64,000 nt of DNA, from the NCBI RefSeq assembly GCF_023227905.1, contig NZ_JALOCF010000004.1:93017-157016 (forward strand). Reading direction: 5' to 3'. The translations under genes and the position numbers were made by a program. The notes under the pieces are model-generated. The model saw only the letters and a program-made list of their open reading frames with translations. It searched no databases and was not told where the DNA came from. This document shows, piece by piece, positions 33,300 to 41,560 of the stretch (positions are counted from its first letter, which is position 1; the number at the start of each line of letters is the position of its first letter). The DNA comes from Methylobacter sp. GTDB lineage: Bacteria; Pseudomonadota; Gammaproteobacteria; Methylococcales; Methylomonadaceae.

Positions 33300-34574
33300 A
33301 TGAACATTCAACAACGCAAAAGCGGCTCTGCGCTATTACGCGCATTGGCATTGATAATTTTCGCCGTATTCTGCAACACCGCATCGGCGATCGATTTCCC
33401 GGCGGCAGCCGATACTGCGACGCCATCCAATAGCGAGTGCCTGCTGAATTGGGCGCAAACATTCCACCCCAGGTTGTTTTCGCCGACGGTGTCAGATGTG
33501 CAATCTTTTCCGCCTTATACCTATCGCTACTATTCGGGCACCAATTCTTACCTGGCCGTTTCCTCTGCCGATAACCATGTCTATTACCTGGGGCCGAACG
33601 ATACCATGCTGCGGGATGTCGGTGATTTATCCGTTTGGCTGAAAGAATCGGGGTGTGGCGCGATGCCGTACCCGGTGATCTTTGTTCATGGCATAGCGTC
33701 TTCGGCGGATACATGGGCGCTATTTAGAGACTACCTGATAAACAATGCCGGTTGGGTATACGGCGGAACCCCCGCTTACGATCCAACCGCGCAAACGGTA
33801 GCAATCAACTGTCCCTCGGACCCTGGCCAGCCGGTTTCCTGTACCGGCAATGCGGGCAACTTTTACACGCTGAATTTTTCTGACAATCAGAACTTGTCTT
33901 TTGATGCTCAAGGCGGCGAACTGGCGGCAATTATTACTGCGATTCTAGAGGCCAATCCCGGCGCGACAAAGGTTCTTCTGGTGAGCCACAGCATGGGCGG
34001 CCTTGCAGCAAGGGAATACCTGCAAGGATTGGCGCGGCAGCCAAATGCCGAAACGACCATTCCCTATCGGGACGATGTCGCCAAACTCATTACCATCGGG
34101 GCTCCGCATCAGGGCACGTTTTGGGCCGAGCAATGCCGCAATGAGTTCGATGTTTTCGACGTTTCCGGAGATATCGGTATTTGCGCCCTTTTATCTTTGG
34201 ACATCGACCCGGACAGTGTTGCGGTCGAGGATTTGCAACCTGATAGTTCGCCGCTGAATATTCTCAATGACTTGGCTACTTATCCTCTCCCAGCCAATGT
34301 GTCTTATGTGTCGATCATTGGCACGGGCCAGCCTACTTTAACCGGATTAGTTGCTTTCGATGATGGGGATGGCATCGTCTCGGGTACTTCCCAGGATTTG
34401 GCGACGGTAACCGGGAATCTTCCGCTTCAACAAAAATCGGTCGAAATTGATATTCTTTTCCGGGAATGCGGCAATGAAATAGATGTGCCATTGCTTGGCA
34501 ACATTGGCGAAACTCATACCTGTGAGACAAGCGATCCCGGTGTAGGGGCGGAGATTTTGAGGGATTTACAATAG
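33300..34574 (+). CDS. Secreted lipase/esterase of the alpha/beta-hydrolase fold
   Basis: From ATG 33300 (GGGGGA ribosome site) it has 424 residues with a signal peptide (LLRALALIIFAVFCNTASA, then IDFPAAAD). Residues 40-125 form a small domain rich in Tyr and Phe (CLLNWAQTFHPRLFSP, YTYRYYSGTNSYLAVSS, VYYLGPND) that I have seen at the front of other exported bacterial proteins. The catalytic domain follows: the oxyanion strand VIFVHGIASSADTW, nucleophile elbow LLVSHSMGGLAAREYL, and ITIGAPHQGTFWA. The candidate acid and His are near VAFDDGDGIV and GETHTCET. Four or more Cys residues suggest disulfides. PGAP1-like or triacylglycerol lipase are both possible. It is likely periplasmic or exported. 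Confidence 0.85.
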   Translation: MNIQQRKSGSALLRALALIIFAVFCNTASAIDFPAAADTATPSNSECLLNWAQTFHPRLFSPTVSDVQSFPPYTYRYYSGTNSYLAVSSADNHVYYLGPNDTMLRDVGDLSVWLKESGCGAMPYPVIFVHGIASSADTWALFRDYLINNAGWVYGGTPAYDPTAQTVAINCPSDPGQPVSCTGNAGNFYTLNFSDNQNLSFDAQGGELAAIITAILEANPGATKVLLVSHSMGGLAAREYLQGLARQPNAETTIPYRDDVAKLITIGAPHQGTFWAEQCRNEFDVFDVSGDIGICALLSLDIDPDSVAVEDLQPDSSPLNILNDLATYPLPANVSYVSIIGTGQPTLTGLVAFDDGDGIVSGTSQDLATVTGNLPLQQKSVEIDILFRECGNEIDVPLLGNIGETHTCETSDPGVGAEILRDLQ

Positions 34575-34727
34575 CATGTAAGCCATGTGGGCGTGCTATG
34601 CATATCTTAAGGCTGATCGCATCACTATTCCGAAAGTCTGCAAACAATATTTTCCGTGCCTACAGCGGGTTCTACAGAGCCCAATCATTGAAGAAGCTGA
34701 AAGTTTCTCCAAGCAATCGACTTGAAA

Positions 34728-34790
34728 GTTCAAAGCAAGCTTTGAACTCCGGCAAGCACACTTTTGGTGTCCAAAGCTTGCTTCGGGATT
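34728..34790 (+). repeat. REP-like hairpin pair, copy 2
   Basis: The palindrome gttcaaagcaagctttgaac (34728-34747) is followed by tccggcaagcacacttttgg and a second, decayed arm gtccaaagcttgcttcggg. It is the same unit as the one at 20468-20528, in opposite orientation. It lies 153 nt after the lipase stop. Confidence 0.7.
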
Positions 34791-34830
34791 GGTTCTTCGA
34801 TTACAAAAGGCGTGAGCTGCAATCAACCGG

Positions 34831-34907
34831 GTAGGGGGCGCATCGCGTCCCTTTTCGATGTCGCTAATATGCTGAAATCCGTAAATGGTGCGCGGTGCGC
34901 ACCCTAC
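34831..34907 (-). repeat. 77-bp palindromic element, copy 2
   Basis: Bounded by gtagggggcgcatcgcgtcc and gtgcgcggtgcgcaccctac. It aligns over 77 bp with the reverse complement of 31580-31656, sharing cttttcgatgtc and aatggtgcgcg. It ends 9 nt before the stop codon of the minus-strand GH30 gene. Confidence 0.8.
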
Positions 34908-34915
34908 TTAAATTT

Positions 34916-36337
34916 TTACGCCGCCCGCCAAACATACGTAGCCACCGCGCTTGGCGGTAATGTAGCTACTGCATTTTTTCCTCGAAATCGGATAGCAAAG
35001 GATAGCGATTCAGCGCCGCCATTGAGCGCAATCAGAACGATACAGCCTTCGGGGGTAAGAAAAGCCACATTCGGCGAGAAGTTTTGCTCATCGGAATAAA
35101 TCCTCACCGAACCGGGGCGGACGAATTTCGCGGCATGGGCGATTACATAGTAGGCGACGTTGCGGGCAAGTTCTTCACCGATAGTCAAAGCGCCGACGCA
35201 ACGGGCCTCGCCTCCAGGGGTATGGGGACAGCAAAACGGGTCGGAGGCCAGGTTCCATTCGAGCACGACCCGGCTCCAGTTGCGTGTCGAACCTATCAGG
35301 ACATTTTTCACGTGCCACATCAAATCTCCCCCGAACTGCCCGTCAGAACCTACCCATTGCTCGGTGAAATACAATTTCATTTCCGGATAAAGCTGATGCA
35401 CCTCGGAAAGGGCCGAGATGTCGCCTCCATATAAATGCCAGGCCGATCCGCTTAGATAACGGCGCGCATCGGCATCGGCGAAAACCGCCAACGGATATTC
35501 TTTGACATCGCAATTGTGGTCCCAACAAAACAGTTCCACATCAGCCAATCCAGCCTCCCATAAAGCCGGTCCCAGATGGTTTTTGATGAACTCGGCCTGT
35601 TCACTCGCTTCCATGATCATGCTGGGTTCGTTTTTTTGATTCAAGGGTTCGTTCTGCGGGGTGATCGAATGGATGATGATGCCTTTCTCCCGCATGGCTT
35701 GCAGGTATCTGACCAGGTAAGCGGCGTAAACAGCGTAGCAATCCGGTCTCAGTTTGCCGCCGACGAGTCCCTGGTTGGTCTTCATCCAGGTCGGCGCCGA
35801 CCAGGCCGTGGCGATGATCTTGATCTCGGGGTTGATAACCAAAATTTCCCGTAACAAGGGGATGACTTCAACGTCCCCGGCCTCGATGTCGAAATGGGCA
35901 AGCTCAAAGTCGGATTGTCCATCCGGTCTGTCGTCATAGGAAAAACAGCGCTCGCTTAAATCCGACGCGCCGATGCTCAGGCGCAGAAAGCTAACGCCGA
36001 TACCGTCCCCGTCGGGCAGGAACAATTCCCGCAGCAATGCGCTCCTGTCAGCATCAGGCAAGCGGCTGATCAGCATCGCGCTGCCGCCGGTCAACGAAAA
36101 CCCGAATCCTTCGATGACCTGATACTTCTGCCCGGCATCGACCTTTATCACAGGGAGATCGTTGGTATTGTCGGCGAAACGAAGGTTATCGGTCTGCCGG
36201 TGCAACAAACAGGTTTGGTCGGCGCTAGTTAGCCAGGCCGCTACAGAAAAATCTTCTGAAAGTGGAAAAACAAGGTCATCAGGGCTGGTTTGTTCAGGCA
36301 GAGAGTCTTCTTGGCGGCGTAACTTTAGTTTATACAT
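34916..36337 (-). CDS. GH30 family glycosidase (glucosylceramidase-like)
   Basis: A 473-residue glycoside hydrolase of family 30. The (beta/alpha)8 barrel begins at YQVIEGFGFSLTGGSAMLIS, continues with FLRLSIGASDLSERCFSYDD and IIATAWSAPTWMKTNQGLVG. It carries the acid/base Glu in ITPQNEPLNQ and the nucleophile Glu in LYFTEQWVGS. The C-terminal side beta-domain includes FVRPGSVRIYSDEQNFSPN and VLIALNGGAESLSF. Family members hydrolyse beta-glucosyl, beta-xylosyl or related links. No signal peptide is present, which is odd for the family and implies a cytoplasmic substrate or a missed start. It converges on the lipase across a repeat-rich gap. Confidence 0.92.
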   Translation of the reverse strand: MYKLKLRRQEDSLPEQTSPDDLVFPLSEDFSVAAWLTSADQTCLLHRQTDNLRFADNTNDLPVIKVDAGQKYQVIEGFGFSLTGGSAMLISRLPDADRSALLRELFLPDGDGIGVSFLRLSIGASDLSERCFSYDDRPDGQSDFELAHFDIEAGDVEVIPLLREILVINPEIKIIATAWSAPTWMKTNQGLVGGKLRPDCYAVYAAYLVRYLQAMREKGIIIHSITPQNEPLNQKNEPSMIMEASEQAEFIKNHLGPALWEAGLADVELFCWDHNCDVKEYPLAVFADADARRYLSGSAWHLYGGDISALSEVHQLYPEMKLYFTEQWVGSDGQFGGDLMWHVKNVLIGSTRNWSRVVLEWNLASDPFCCPHTPGGEARCVGALTIGEELARNVAYYVIAHAAKFVRPGSVRIYSDEQNFSPNVAFLTPEGCIVLIALNGGAESLSFAIRFRGKNAVATLPPSAVATYVWRAA

Positions 36338-36776
36338 GATGAAGTCTCACAGATTGTGATAATTGCCTGAAAACGCTTTACTTCGTGGCATATTAAGGCA
36401 AGCGGATAGTGCGGCAAGAAAGCCGCTTTAGGTTTGCATGCAATACACAGGCAACTTAGTATAGCCGATTCAATTGCTTTGATTTAACCCCTGTAACTTG
36501 GCTATCTCCGGGGCTTTTGATGGTTTTTCTTGAAGATATGTAGCATGATTTAAAAAAGCCTTATCCATTGAACCCATGCCGCGCAACTTATCAGGGCAAT
36601 GCGATTGAATGCCTTGCCGGACCCGGCAAGCATATCATCTTTGCTTGGCGAAATAATACGCGCTCCCTTTTAACATAGGATTTTGGCATTGTTGATATCT
36701 ATATGATTTTCAACTGCAAGTTTGGATGGATGTACGGTATAATCGCGCTATTTCCAAATTTATCCTGACCTAATAA
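36338..36776. other. Noncoding gap between GH30 and YciO-type genes
   Basis: No gene is visible in this 439-nt stretch. It must contain divergent promoters for the GH30 gene and for the yciO-M50-scpAB-rluB direction. The sequence from about 36690 (ttgatatctatatgattttc) into ggtataatcg at 36735 includes a TATAAT box about 40 nt upstream of the yciO start, a plausible -10 element. Confidence 0.45.
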
Positions 36777-37400
36777 ATGGCTCAATTTTTTGAAATACAT
36801 CCGGAAAGTCCACAGCTGCGTCTGATACATCGTGCGGTGGAAGTGCTCCGTAACGGCGGCGTCATCGTCTATCCGACCGACTCCTCTTATGCGATTGCCT
36901 GCCATATCGGCGATAAGCAGGCGCTGGATAAAATCCGCCGCATCAGGCAGTTGGACGATAAGCACAACTTTACGCTGGTATGCAAAGACCTGGCTCAGGT
37001 GTCCACGTTTACCAAGATCAGTAACAATGCTTACCGGCTGATCAAGGCGTTAACGCCGGGGCCGTTTACCTTTATTTTGGACGCTACGCGCGAAGTGCCG
37101 CGCCGCTTGCAGCATCCCAAGAAAAAAACGGTAGGCATACGGGTTCCCGACCATCCTGTTGCACAATTGCTGGTTCAGGAATTAGGCGAGCCGCTATTCA
37201 GTTCCACTTTGATGCTGCCGGGCGAGGATGAGGCGTTAACCGACCCTTATGAGATTAAAGATAAACTGGATCATGAACTGGATCTGGTGATTGACGCCGG
37301 TATTATTCCGTTTGAGCAAACGACGATTATCGAATTTTCCAACGGCGCCGGTGAAATTATAAGGCAGGGCAAGGGTCTTGCTCCGATGCTGGCAGGGTGA
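36777..37400 (+). CDS. yciO: YciO/Sua5-family L-threonylcarbamoyladenylate synthase-like protein
   Basis: A 207-residue Sua5/YrdC/YciO-fold protein. Visible are GGVIVYPTDSSYAIACHIGD, HNFTLVCKDLAQVSTF, the nucleotide/RNA site ALTPGPFTFILDAT with EVPRRLQHPKKKTVGIRVPD, and FSSTLMLPGE. The wording and length match YciO rather than TsaC. YciO is a homologue of the tRNA t6A enzyme whose own role is less settled. It starts the run leading to the M50 protease and scpA-scpB, an order seen in several gammaproteobacteria. Confidence 0.92.
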   Translation: MAQFFEIHPESPQLRLIHRAVEVLRNGGVIVYPTDSSYAIACHIGDKQALDKIRRIRQLDDKHNFTLVCKDLAQVSTFTKISNNAYRLIKALTPGPFTFILDATREVPRRLQHPKKKTVGIRVPDHPVAQLLVQELGEPLFSSTLMLPGEDEALTDPYEIKDKLDHELDLVIDAGIIPFEQTTIIEFSNGAGEIIRQGKGLAPMLAG

Positions 37401-37410
37401 GGATGCAGGC

Positions 37411-38070
37411 ATGATGAATGAATTGACACTGTTGCAGCGTATCGTGGTTTGGATATTGCCGGTGATTTTTGCGATTACCGTGCATGAAGTGGCGCATGGC
37501 TGGGTGGCAAAAAAGTACGGCGATAACACCGCCTCGGCCTTGGGCAGGCTGACCTTAAACCCGATCAAGCATATCGATTTGCTCGGAACCATTATCATCC
37601 CCGGCTTGCTGTTAATCTCTTTTACCGGGTTTATTTTCGGCTGGGCAAAGCCGGTGCCTGTCGATCCCCAGAATTTTAAAAACCCGCGACGCGACATGGC
37701 GATAGTCGCTCTGGCTGGGCCTGTTGCCAATTTGTTAATGGCCGTCGGCTGGGCGTTGATAGCCCGGTTAGGGGTGGCGATAGGCGCACAAACCGAAGCG
37801 GTTTCGTTGCCGCTGATTTATACCGGGATTGCCGGCATTTCTATTAATCTGGTGTTGACATTAATCAATTTGCTGCCGATTCCGCCGTTGGACGGCAGTC
37901 GCATTTTGACAGGTATTTTGCCGAGTTACTGGGCGTGGCAATACAACCGTCTGGAGCGTTTCGGATTTATTATTTTATTGGTGCTGTTATACACTAATGT
38001 TTTGAGTTCTATTTTGGCTTATCCGATGTTTGTGGCACAGAAAGTATTTTTTTCAATTGCCGGGTTATAG
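37411..38070 (+). CDS. Site-2-protease-type M50 membrane metallopeptidase
   Basis: From ATG 37411 it has 219 residues; a start at 37378 would overlap yciO. It is a compact S2P-like protein with five or six membrane segments. The zinc motif HEVAHGW is at about residues 24-30 in the first long helix, and the second metal ligand is in LLPIPPLDGSRIL near residue 160. Intervening text ALGRLTLNPIKHIDLLGTII and FGWAKPVPVDPQNFKNPRRD is typical of the small Rip-like M50 family. No PDZ domain is present. Substrates are unknown. It lies directly before scpA, a common but unexplained neighbour. Confidence 0.92.
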   Translation: MMNELTLLQRIVVWILPVIFAITVHEVAHGWVAKKYGDNTASALGRLTLNPIKHIDLLGTIIIPGLLLISFTGFIFGWAKPVPVDPQNFKNPRRDMAIVALAGPVANLLMAVGWALIARLGVAIGAQTEAVSLPLIYTGIAGISINLVLTLINLLPIPPLDGSRILTGILPSYWAWQYNRLERFGFIILLVLLYTNVLSSILAYPMFVAQKVFFSIAGL

Positions 38071-38130
38071 GTTGATTTTTAAACGACTGTTTAAGTTCCG
38101 GCCGTCTTTTCGTATTTGCGAAGCCATGGC

Positions 38131-38979
38131 ATGAACGAAACTATGAACCAAGACACGGTTGAAGCTGTAGAGTCCTCGCTGGTCGCGGTCGTGCCGTCAT
38201 TCGCAATAGTTAACGGCGCGCCGTTTAACAAGCTGCCGGACGATCTTTATATCCCGCCGGATGCGTTGGAAGTGCTGCTGGATACCTTTGAAGGACCGCT
38301 GGATTTATTGCTGTATTTGATACGAAGGCAGAATCTGGATGTTGTAAATATTCCGATCGCGCAGATTACTCATCAATACATCGCCTACATCCAGATTATG
38401 GGTGAATTAAACCTGGAACTGGCGGCGGAGTATCTGGTCATGGCCGCGCTGTTGGCGGAAATCAAGTCCAGGATGCTGTTGCCCAGGCAGACAGAGGCTG
38501 AAGAGGACGAGGAAGACCCGAGAGCAACGTTGATACGCAGGTTGCAGGAATATGAGCTGATTAAAAATGCGGCTGAAGAAATCGATCTGTTGCCTAGAAT
38601 TGAGCGTGATATATTTGAAGTCGGCGTCGATGTTTCGGCGCTGAAAAATTGCAAACAGAACCTGCCGGATATCCATCTAAAAGAAATGCTACTGGCATTT
38701 CAGGATGTACTTAGAAGGGTTGAGCAGCTCAGCCATCATCAAATTACCAAAGAGCCTTTATCTGTCCGTGAACGCATGTCAACCATTTTGGAAAACCTTA
38801 AAGGAGCGGATAGTCTCCTTTTCTCGCAGTTATTTATCCGAAAAGAAGGTCGACACGGAGTTGTTGTCTCGTTTCTGGCAATCCTCGAACTCAGCAAAGA
38901 ACGACTCATCGATATTATCCAGCCAGAACCCTTTGCCGAAATACGAGTCAGAACCGCCGGCGCCGCCGCCGGTAGTTAA
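38131..38979 (+). CDS. scpA: Segregation and condensation protein A
   Basis: The kleisin subunit that bridges the SMC heads. From ATG 38131 it has 282 residues. The N-terminal SMC-neck-binding domain includes EVLLDTFEGPLDLLLYLIRR and VVNIPIAQITHQYIAYIQIM; then comes the acidic linker EAEEDEEDPRATLIRRLQEY. The C-terminal winged helix contains VVSFLAILELSKERLIDIIQ and ends PFAEIRVRTAGAAAGS. An in-frame TTG at 38116 is unlikely. scpB follows after a spacer that contains a small palindrome (39024-39058). No smc or mukB is in the window. Confidence 0.95.
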   Translation: MNETMNQDTVEAVESSLVAVVPSFAIVNGAPFNKLPDDLYIPPDALEVLLDTFEGPLDLLLYLIRRQNLDVVNIPIAQITHQYIAYIQIMGELNLELAAEYLVMAALLAEIKSRMLLPRQTEAEEDEEDPRATLIRRLQEYELIKNAAEEIDLLPRIERDIFEVGVDVSALKNCKQNLPDIHLKEMLLAFQDVLRRVEQLSHHQITKEPLSVRERMSTILENLKGADSLLFSQLFIRKEGRHGVVVSFLAILELSKERLIDIIQPEPFAEIRVRTAGAAAGS

Positions 38980-39023
38980 GCGTGTACCTAAGCCCAAACC
39001 TTCACCGCCGCCCCTCGACCGCG

Positions 39024-39058
39024 CCTGTCCCGAGTGCAGCCGAAGAGATCAGGACAGG
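39024..39058. repeat. Short palindrome in the scpA-scpB spacer
   Basis: The ends cctgtcc (39024-39030) and ggacagg (39052-39058) are exact inverted repeats around cgagtgcagccgaagagatc. Elements with this wording (cctgtcc..gagtgcagccgaag) occur between genes in many unrelated bacteria. It separates two genes that are usually adjacent or overlapping and leaves the scpB frame open through it. Confidence 0.55.
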
Positions 39059-39088
39059 TCTTTCATAACTGAACAACGTGAAATTAAT

Positions 39089-39754
39089 GTGGAAATTAAA
39101 CGTGTAGTTGAAGCCATCTTATTTGCTGCAAATCGCCCCATGACCTGTAAGCAGGTGCAGCAGGTTTTTCCTGAAATTGAACAGCCGGAGCTACAGGAAA
39201 TACAGGTGGCATGCGAGGCGATCATGGAGGATTACCGGTTCAGGCCGGTTGAATTAAAGCAGGTGGCCAGCGGTTACCGTTTTCAGGTCAGGCAAGAACT
39301 GTCACGCTGGGTATCGCGGCTGTTTGAAGAAAAGCCGCCTAAATACTCCCGGGCATTGCTGGAGACTTTGGCCATTATTGCCTATCGTCAACCGGCGACA
39401 CGCGGAGATATTGAGGATATTCGCGGTGTCAGTGTCAGTTCCAACATCATTCATACGCTGCTTGAACGCGAGTGGATTCGAGTGGTAGCGCACAAAGAGG
39501 TGCCGGGCAGACCGGCTTTATACGGTACCACCAAACAATTTCTGGATTATTTTAATATCGCATCATTAAATGAGCTGCCGACCTTGCAAGAGATTAAAGA
39601 GCTTGGCATGTCATTGGATGAGCCGCCGTTAAATAATACGCAACAACCCATGCAGGTAAAGAGTGAAGAGCAAGAAACAACCGAACAGATCACCGAAACA
39701 GCCGTCGAGCAGGTCAGCGAAACAGCCGAGCCGGTCTCCGAAACCACAGACTGA
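39089..39754 (+). CDS. scpB: Segregation and condensation protein B
   Basis: A winged-helix dimer partner of ScpA in the condensin complex. I chose GTG 39089, which gives VEIKRVVEAILFAANRPMTC, the normal ScpB N-terminus, and 221 residues. The frame is open far upstream across scpA (to 38705), but that part has no family similarity. Core motifs are EEKPPKYSRALLETLAIIAY, QPATRGDIEDIRGVSVSSNI, HTLLEREWIRVVAHKEVPGR and PALYGTTKQFLDYF. The last 35 residues are a Glu/Thr-rich tail made from an imperfect repeat (TEQITETAVEQVSETAEPVS). The tail DNA may also encode the start of rluB in another frame. Confidence 0.93.
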   Translation: MEIKRVVEAILFAANRPMTCKQVQQVFPEIEQPELQEIQVACEAIMEDYRFRPVELKQVASGYRFQVRQELSRWVSRLFEEKPPKYSRALLETLAIIAYRQPATRGDIEDIRGVSVSSNIIHTLLEREWIRVVAHKEVPGRPALYGTTKQFLDYFNIASLNELPTLQEIKELGMSLDEPPLNNTQQPMQVKSEEQETTEQITETAVEQVSETAEPVSETTD

Positions 39755-40601
39755 AAACAAGGTAGCGAAAGCGCCGAAAAAAATCGGCGTTACTGGGGTG
39801 GTCGACGGAGAGCGTATCCAGAAAGTGCTGGCGCGCGGCGGCATTGGTTCCCGGCGAGAAATTGAGCGCTGGATAAGTGAGGGGCGGTTAAAGATAAATG
39901 GCAACCCTGTAGGCTTGGGCGACCGATTGAAAGAGGGTGATCGGCTATTTCTCAATGACCGGATTGTCAATTGGGAAAAATTTGTCGAACAGCCCACCCG
40001 AGTGCTGCTTTACCATAAACCGGTCGGCGAAGTGGTAACGCGCCGCGACCCGGAGGGCCGCCCGGTGGTGTTTACGCAGTTGCCGAAATTGGCGGTCAGC
40101 CGCTGGATAGCTGTCGGCCGTCTGGATATCAACACGTCAGGCTTATTGCTGGTTACCAATAATGGCGAGCTGGCCAATCGATTGATGCATCCGTCAACGC
40201 AAGTGGAGCGTGAATACGCCGTACGTATTTTGGGCAATGTTTCAGAGGCCACCTTGGCAAGGCTCAAAGAAGGCGTGGAGCTTGAAGACGGTAAGGCCAA
40301 GTTTGACGATATTAAATTCTACGGTGGCGAAGGCGCCAATAAATGGTTCAACGTTACCGTTGCCGAAGGTCGCAACAGGCTGGTAAGGCGGTTGTGGGAA
40401 TCGCAGGAGGTAGTCGTCAGCCGTTTAATGCGGGTGCGCTATGGGCCGGTGGTGTTGCCGGAACGGTTGAAAGCCCGCACGTTTTATGAATTGAACGATA
40501 AAGAGCTGGAATTGCTGTTTGAATTTGCGGGTATGGCCAATGAAAAACCGGCTATTAACGCCAAGCCCGAATCTAAAGCGCATAAGCCGGGTAAACGTTA
40601 A
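39663..40601 (+). CDS. rluB: 23S rRNA pseudouridine(2605) synthase RluB
   Basis: Converts U2605 of 23S rRNA to pseudouridine. The core is clear: an S4 domain (RIQKVLARGGIGSRREIERW), the catalytic Asp in WIAVGRLDINTSGLLLVTNN, HPSTQVEREYAVRILG, and EGRNRLVRRLWESQEVVVSR. The start is uncertain. GTG 39663 gives 312 residues with a basic Ser/Pro/Lys-rich leader (KSKKQPNRSPKQPSSRSAKQ) that overlaps scpB by 92 nt. GTG 39798 would give VVDGERIQKV and no overlap. Basic low-complexity extensions are common on RluB, but usually at the C-terminus. The C-terminus here also ends basic (KPESKAHKPGKR). Confidence 0.93.
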   Translation: MKSKKQPNRSPKQPSSRSAKQPSRSPKPQTENKVAKAPKKIGVTGVVDGERIQKVLARGGIGSRREIERWISEGRLKINGNPVGLGDRLKEGDRLFLNDRIVNWEKFVEQPTRVLLYHKPVGEVVTRRDPEGRPVVFTQLPKLAVSRWIAVGRLDINTSGLLLVTNNGELANRLMHPSTQVEREYAVRILGNVSEATLARLKEGVELEDGKAKFDDIKFYGGEGANKWFNVTVAEGRNRLVRRLWESQEVVVSRLMRVRYGPVVLPERLKARTFYELNDKELELLFEFAGMANEKPAINAKPESKAHKPGKR

Positions 40602-40672
40602 CGGCGCAGTCCGGATTGCCCTGAAGGTACAAGAGCCTGGTCTGCCAACATCAAGCGATCCGGCTCCGGTGC

Positions 40673-41560
40673 TTATTTAGCCACGACAACTTGGTTTCTG
40701 CCTTTGTTTTTGGCTATATACATGGCTTTATCTGCGCGCTGGACGAAAGACTTGAGAGTATCATTTTCGCGTAAAGTGCTAACGCCCAAGCTGGCAGTGA
40801 TCTTGAGGATTTCCATGCCGTACGCTATTGTATGGTTCTCAATTGAGGCGCGAATTCGCTCTGCCAGCAACTCTGCGCCGCTGGCGTCGGTACCGCTTAA
40901 TAACATCACGAATTCTTCCCCGCCATAGCGGAACACAATATCGCTATCTCTTAGACTTTCCTTAATCCATTTTGCGCTCAAAACCAGTGTCGTATCGCCG
41001 CACTCGTGACCATAAGTGTCATTGATGGCTTTGAAATGATCGATATCAAGGAAAATCAGCGATAAACTCTGAGTATTGCGTATCGCAAGGCTCATTTCCC
41101 GTTTAATGGAATCATCAAATGAAGTTCTGTTGTGGGTTTGGGTGAGTGGGTCCGTATAAGCCTTTTTTAAAGCCTGATGAAATAAAGTTGCATTTTTCAG
41201 CGGATAAATCAAACAGCAAAGCAGCGTTTCCAGCAGCCGGAGATCCGAATCGCTGAATCTATGGTTACGCATCAGCTTTAATTCACCCAATTGTTGCTGT
41301 TCAACTTTAAGTGCGTAATTGCAGGAATGCCGCGTAAAAACCCCACTTTTGACCTCCAGATCAAATTCTGTGTTTGTATAAATAAAGGCGCTATGGGGGA
41401 TCTTATTTGCGATCTTAGTGCTGAAAATAGCTATCAGTTCATTAAATTCCAATGTCGTTTGCAAAGCGCTGCTGATGTCATAATTATGAAGGTTAACCGC
41501 TTTTGTCGCTTCAAAAGTGTTGTTGCTGATAATCGCCAGGTTTGCTGATTTACGGTTCAT
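40673..41560 (-). CDS. Diguanylate cyclase with GGEEF active site
   Basis: A 295-residue cytoplasmic protein. The C-terminal GGDEF domain (about 130-295) has AYTDPLTQTHNRTSFDD, SLIFLDIDHFKAINDTYGHE, and the active-site loop VFRYGGEEFVMLL. An inhibitory I-site RxxD (RDSD) stands five residues before GGEEF, so product feedback is expected. The N-terminal 125 residues resemble a small GAF-like sensor (FNELIAIFSTKIANKIPHSA, QQQLGELKLMRNHRFSDSDL) but I am not sure of this. It should make cyclic di-GMP. It is convergent with rluB and stands alone. Confidence 0.92.
   Translation of the reverse strand: MNRKSANLAIISNNTFEATKAVNLHNYDISSALQTTLEFNELIAIFSTKIANKIPHSAFIYTNTEFDLEVKSGVFTRHSCNYALKVEQQQLGELKLMRNHRFSDSDLRLLETLLCCLIYPLKNATLFHQALKKAYTDPLTQTHNRTSFDDSIKREMSLAIRNTQSLSLIFLDIDHFKAINDTYGHECGDTTLVLSAKWIKESLRDSDIVFRYGGEEFVMLLSGTDASGAELLAERIRASIENHTIAYGMEILKITASLGVSTLRENDTLKSFVQRADKAMYIAKNKGRNQVVVAK

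Noticed and set aside
38705..39088. An N-terminal extension of ScpB reaching back into scpA
   Set aside because: The frame is open by chance: it overlaps scpA in another frame, crosses a palindromic repeat and has no ScpB similarity before residue VEIKRVVEA.
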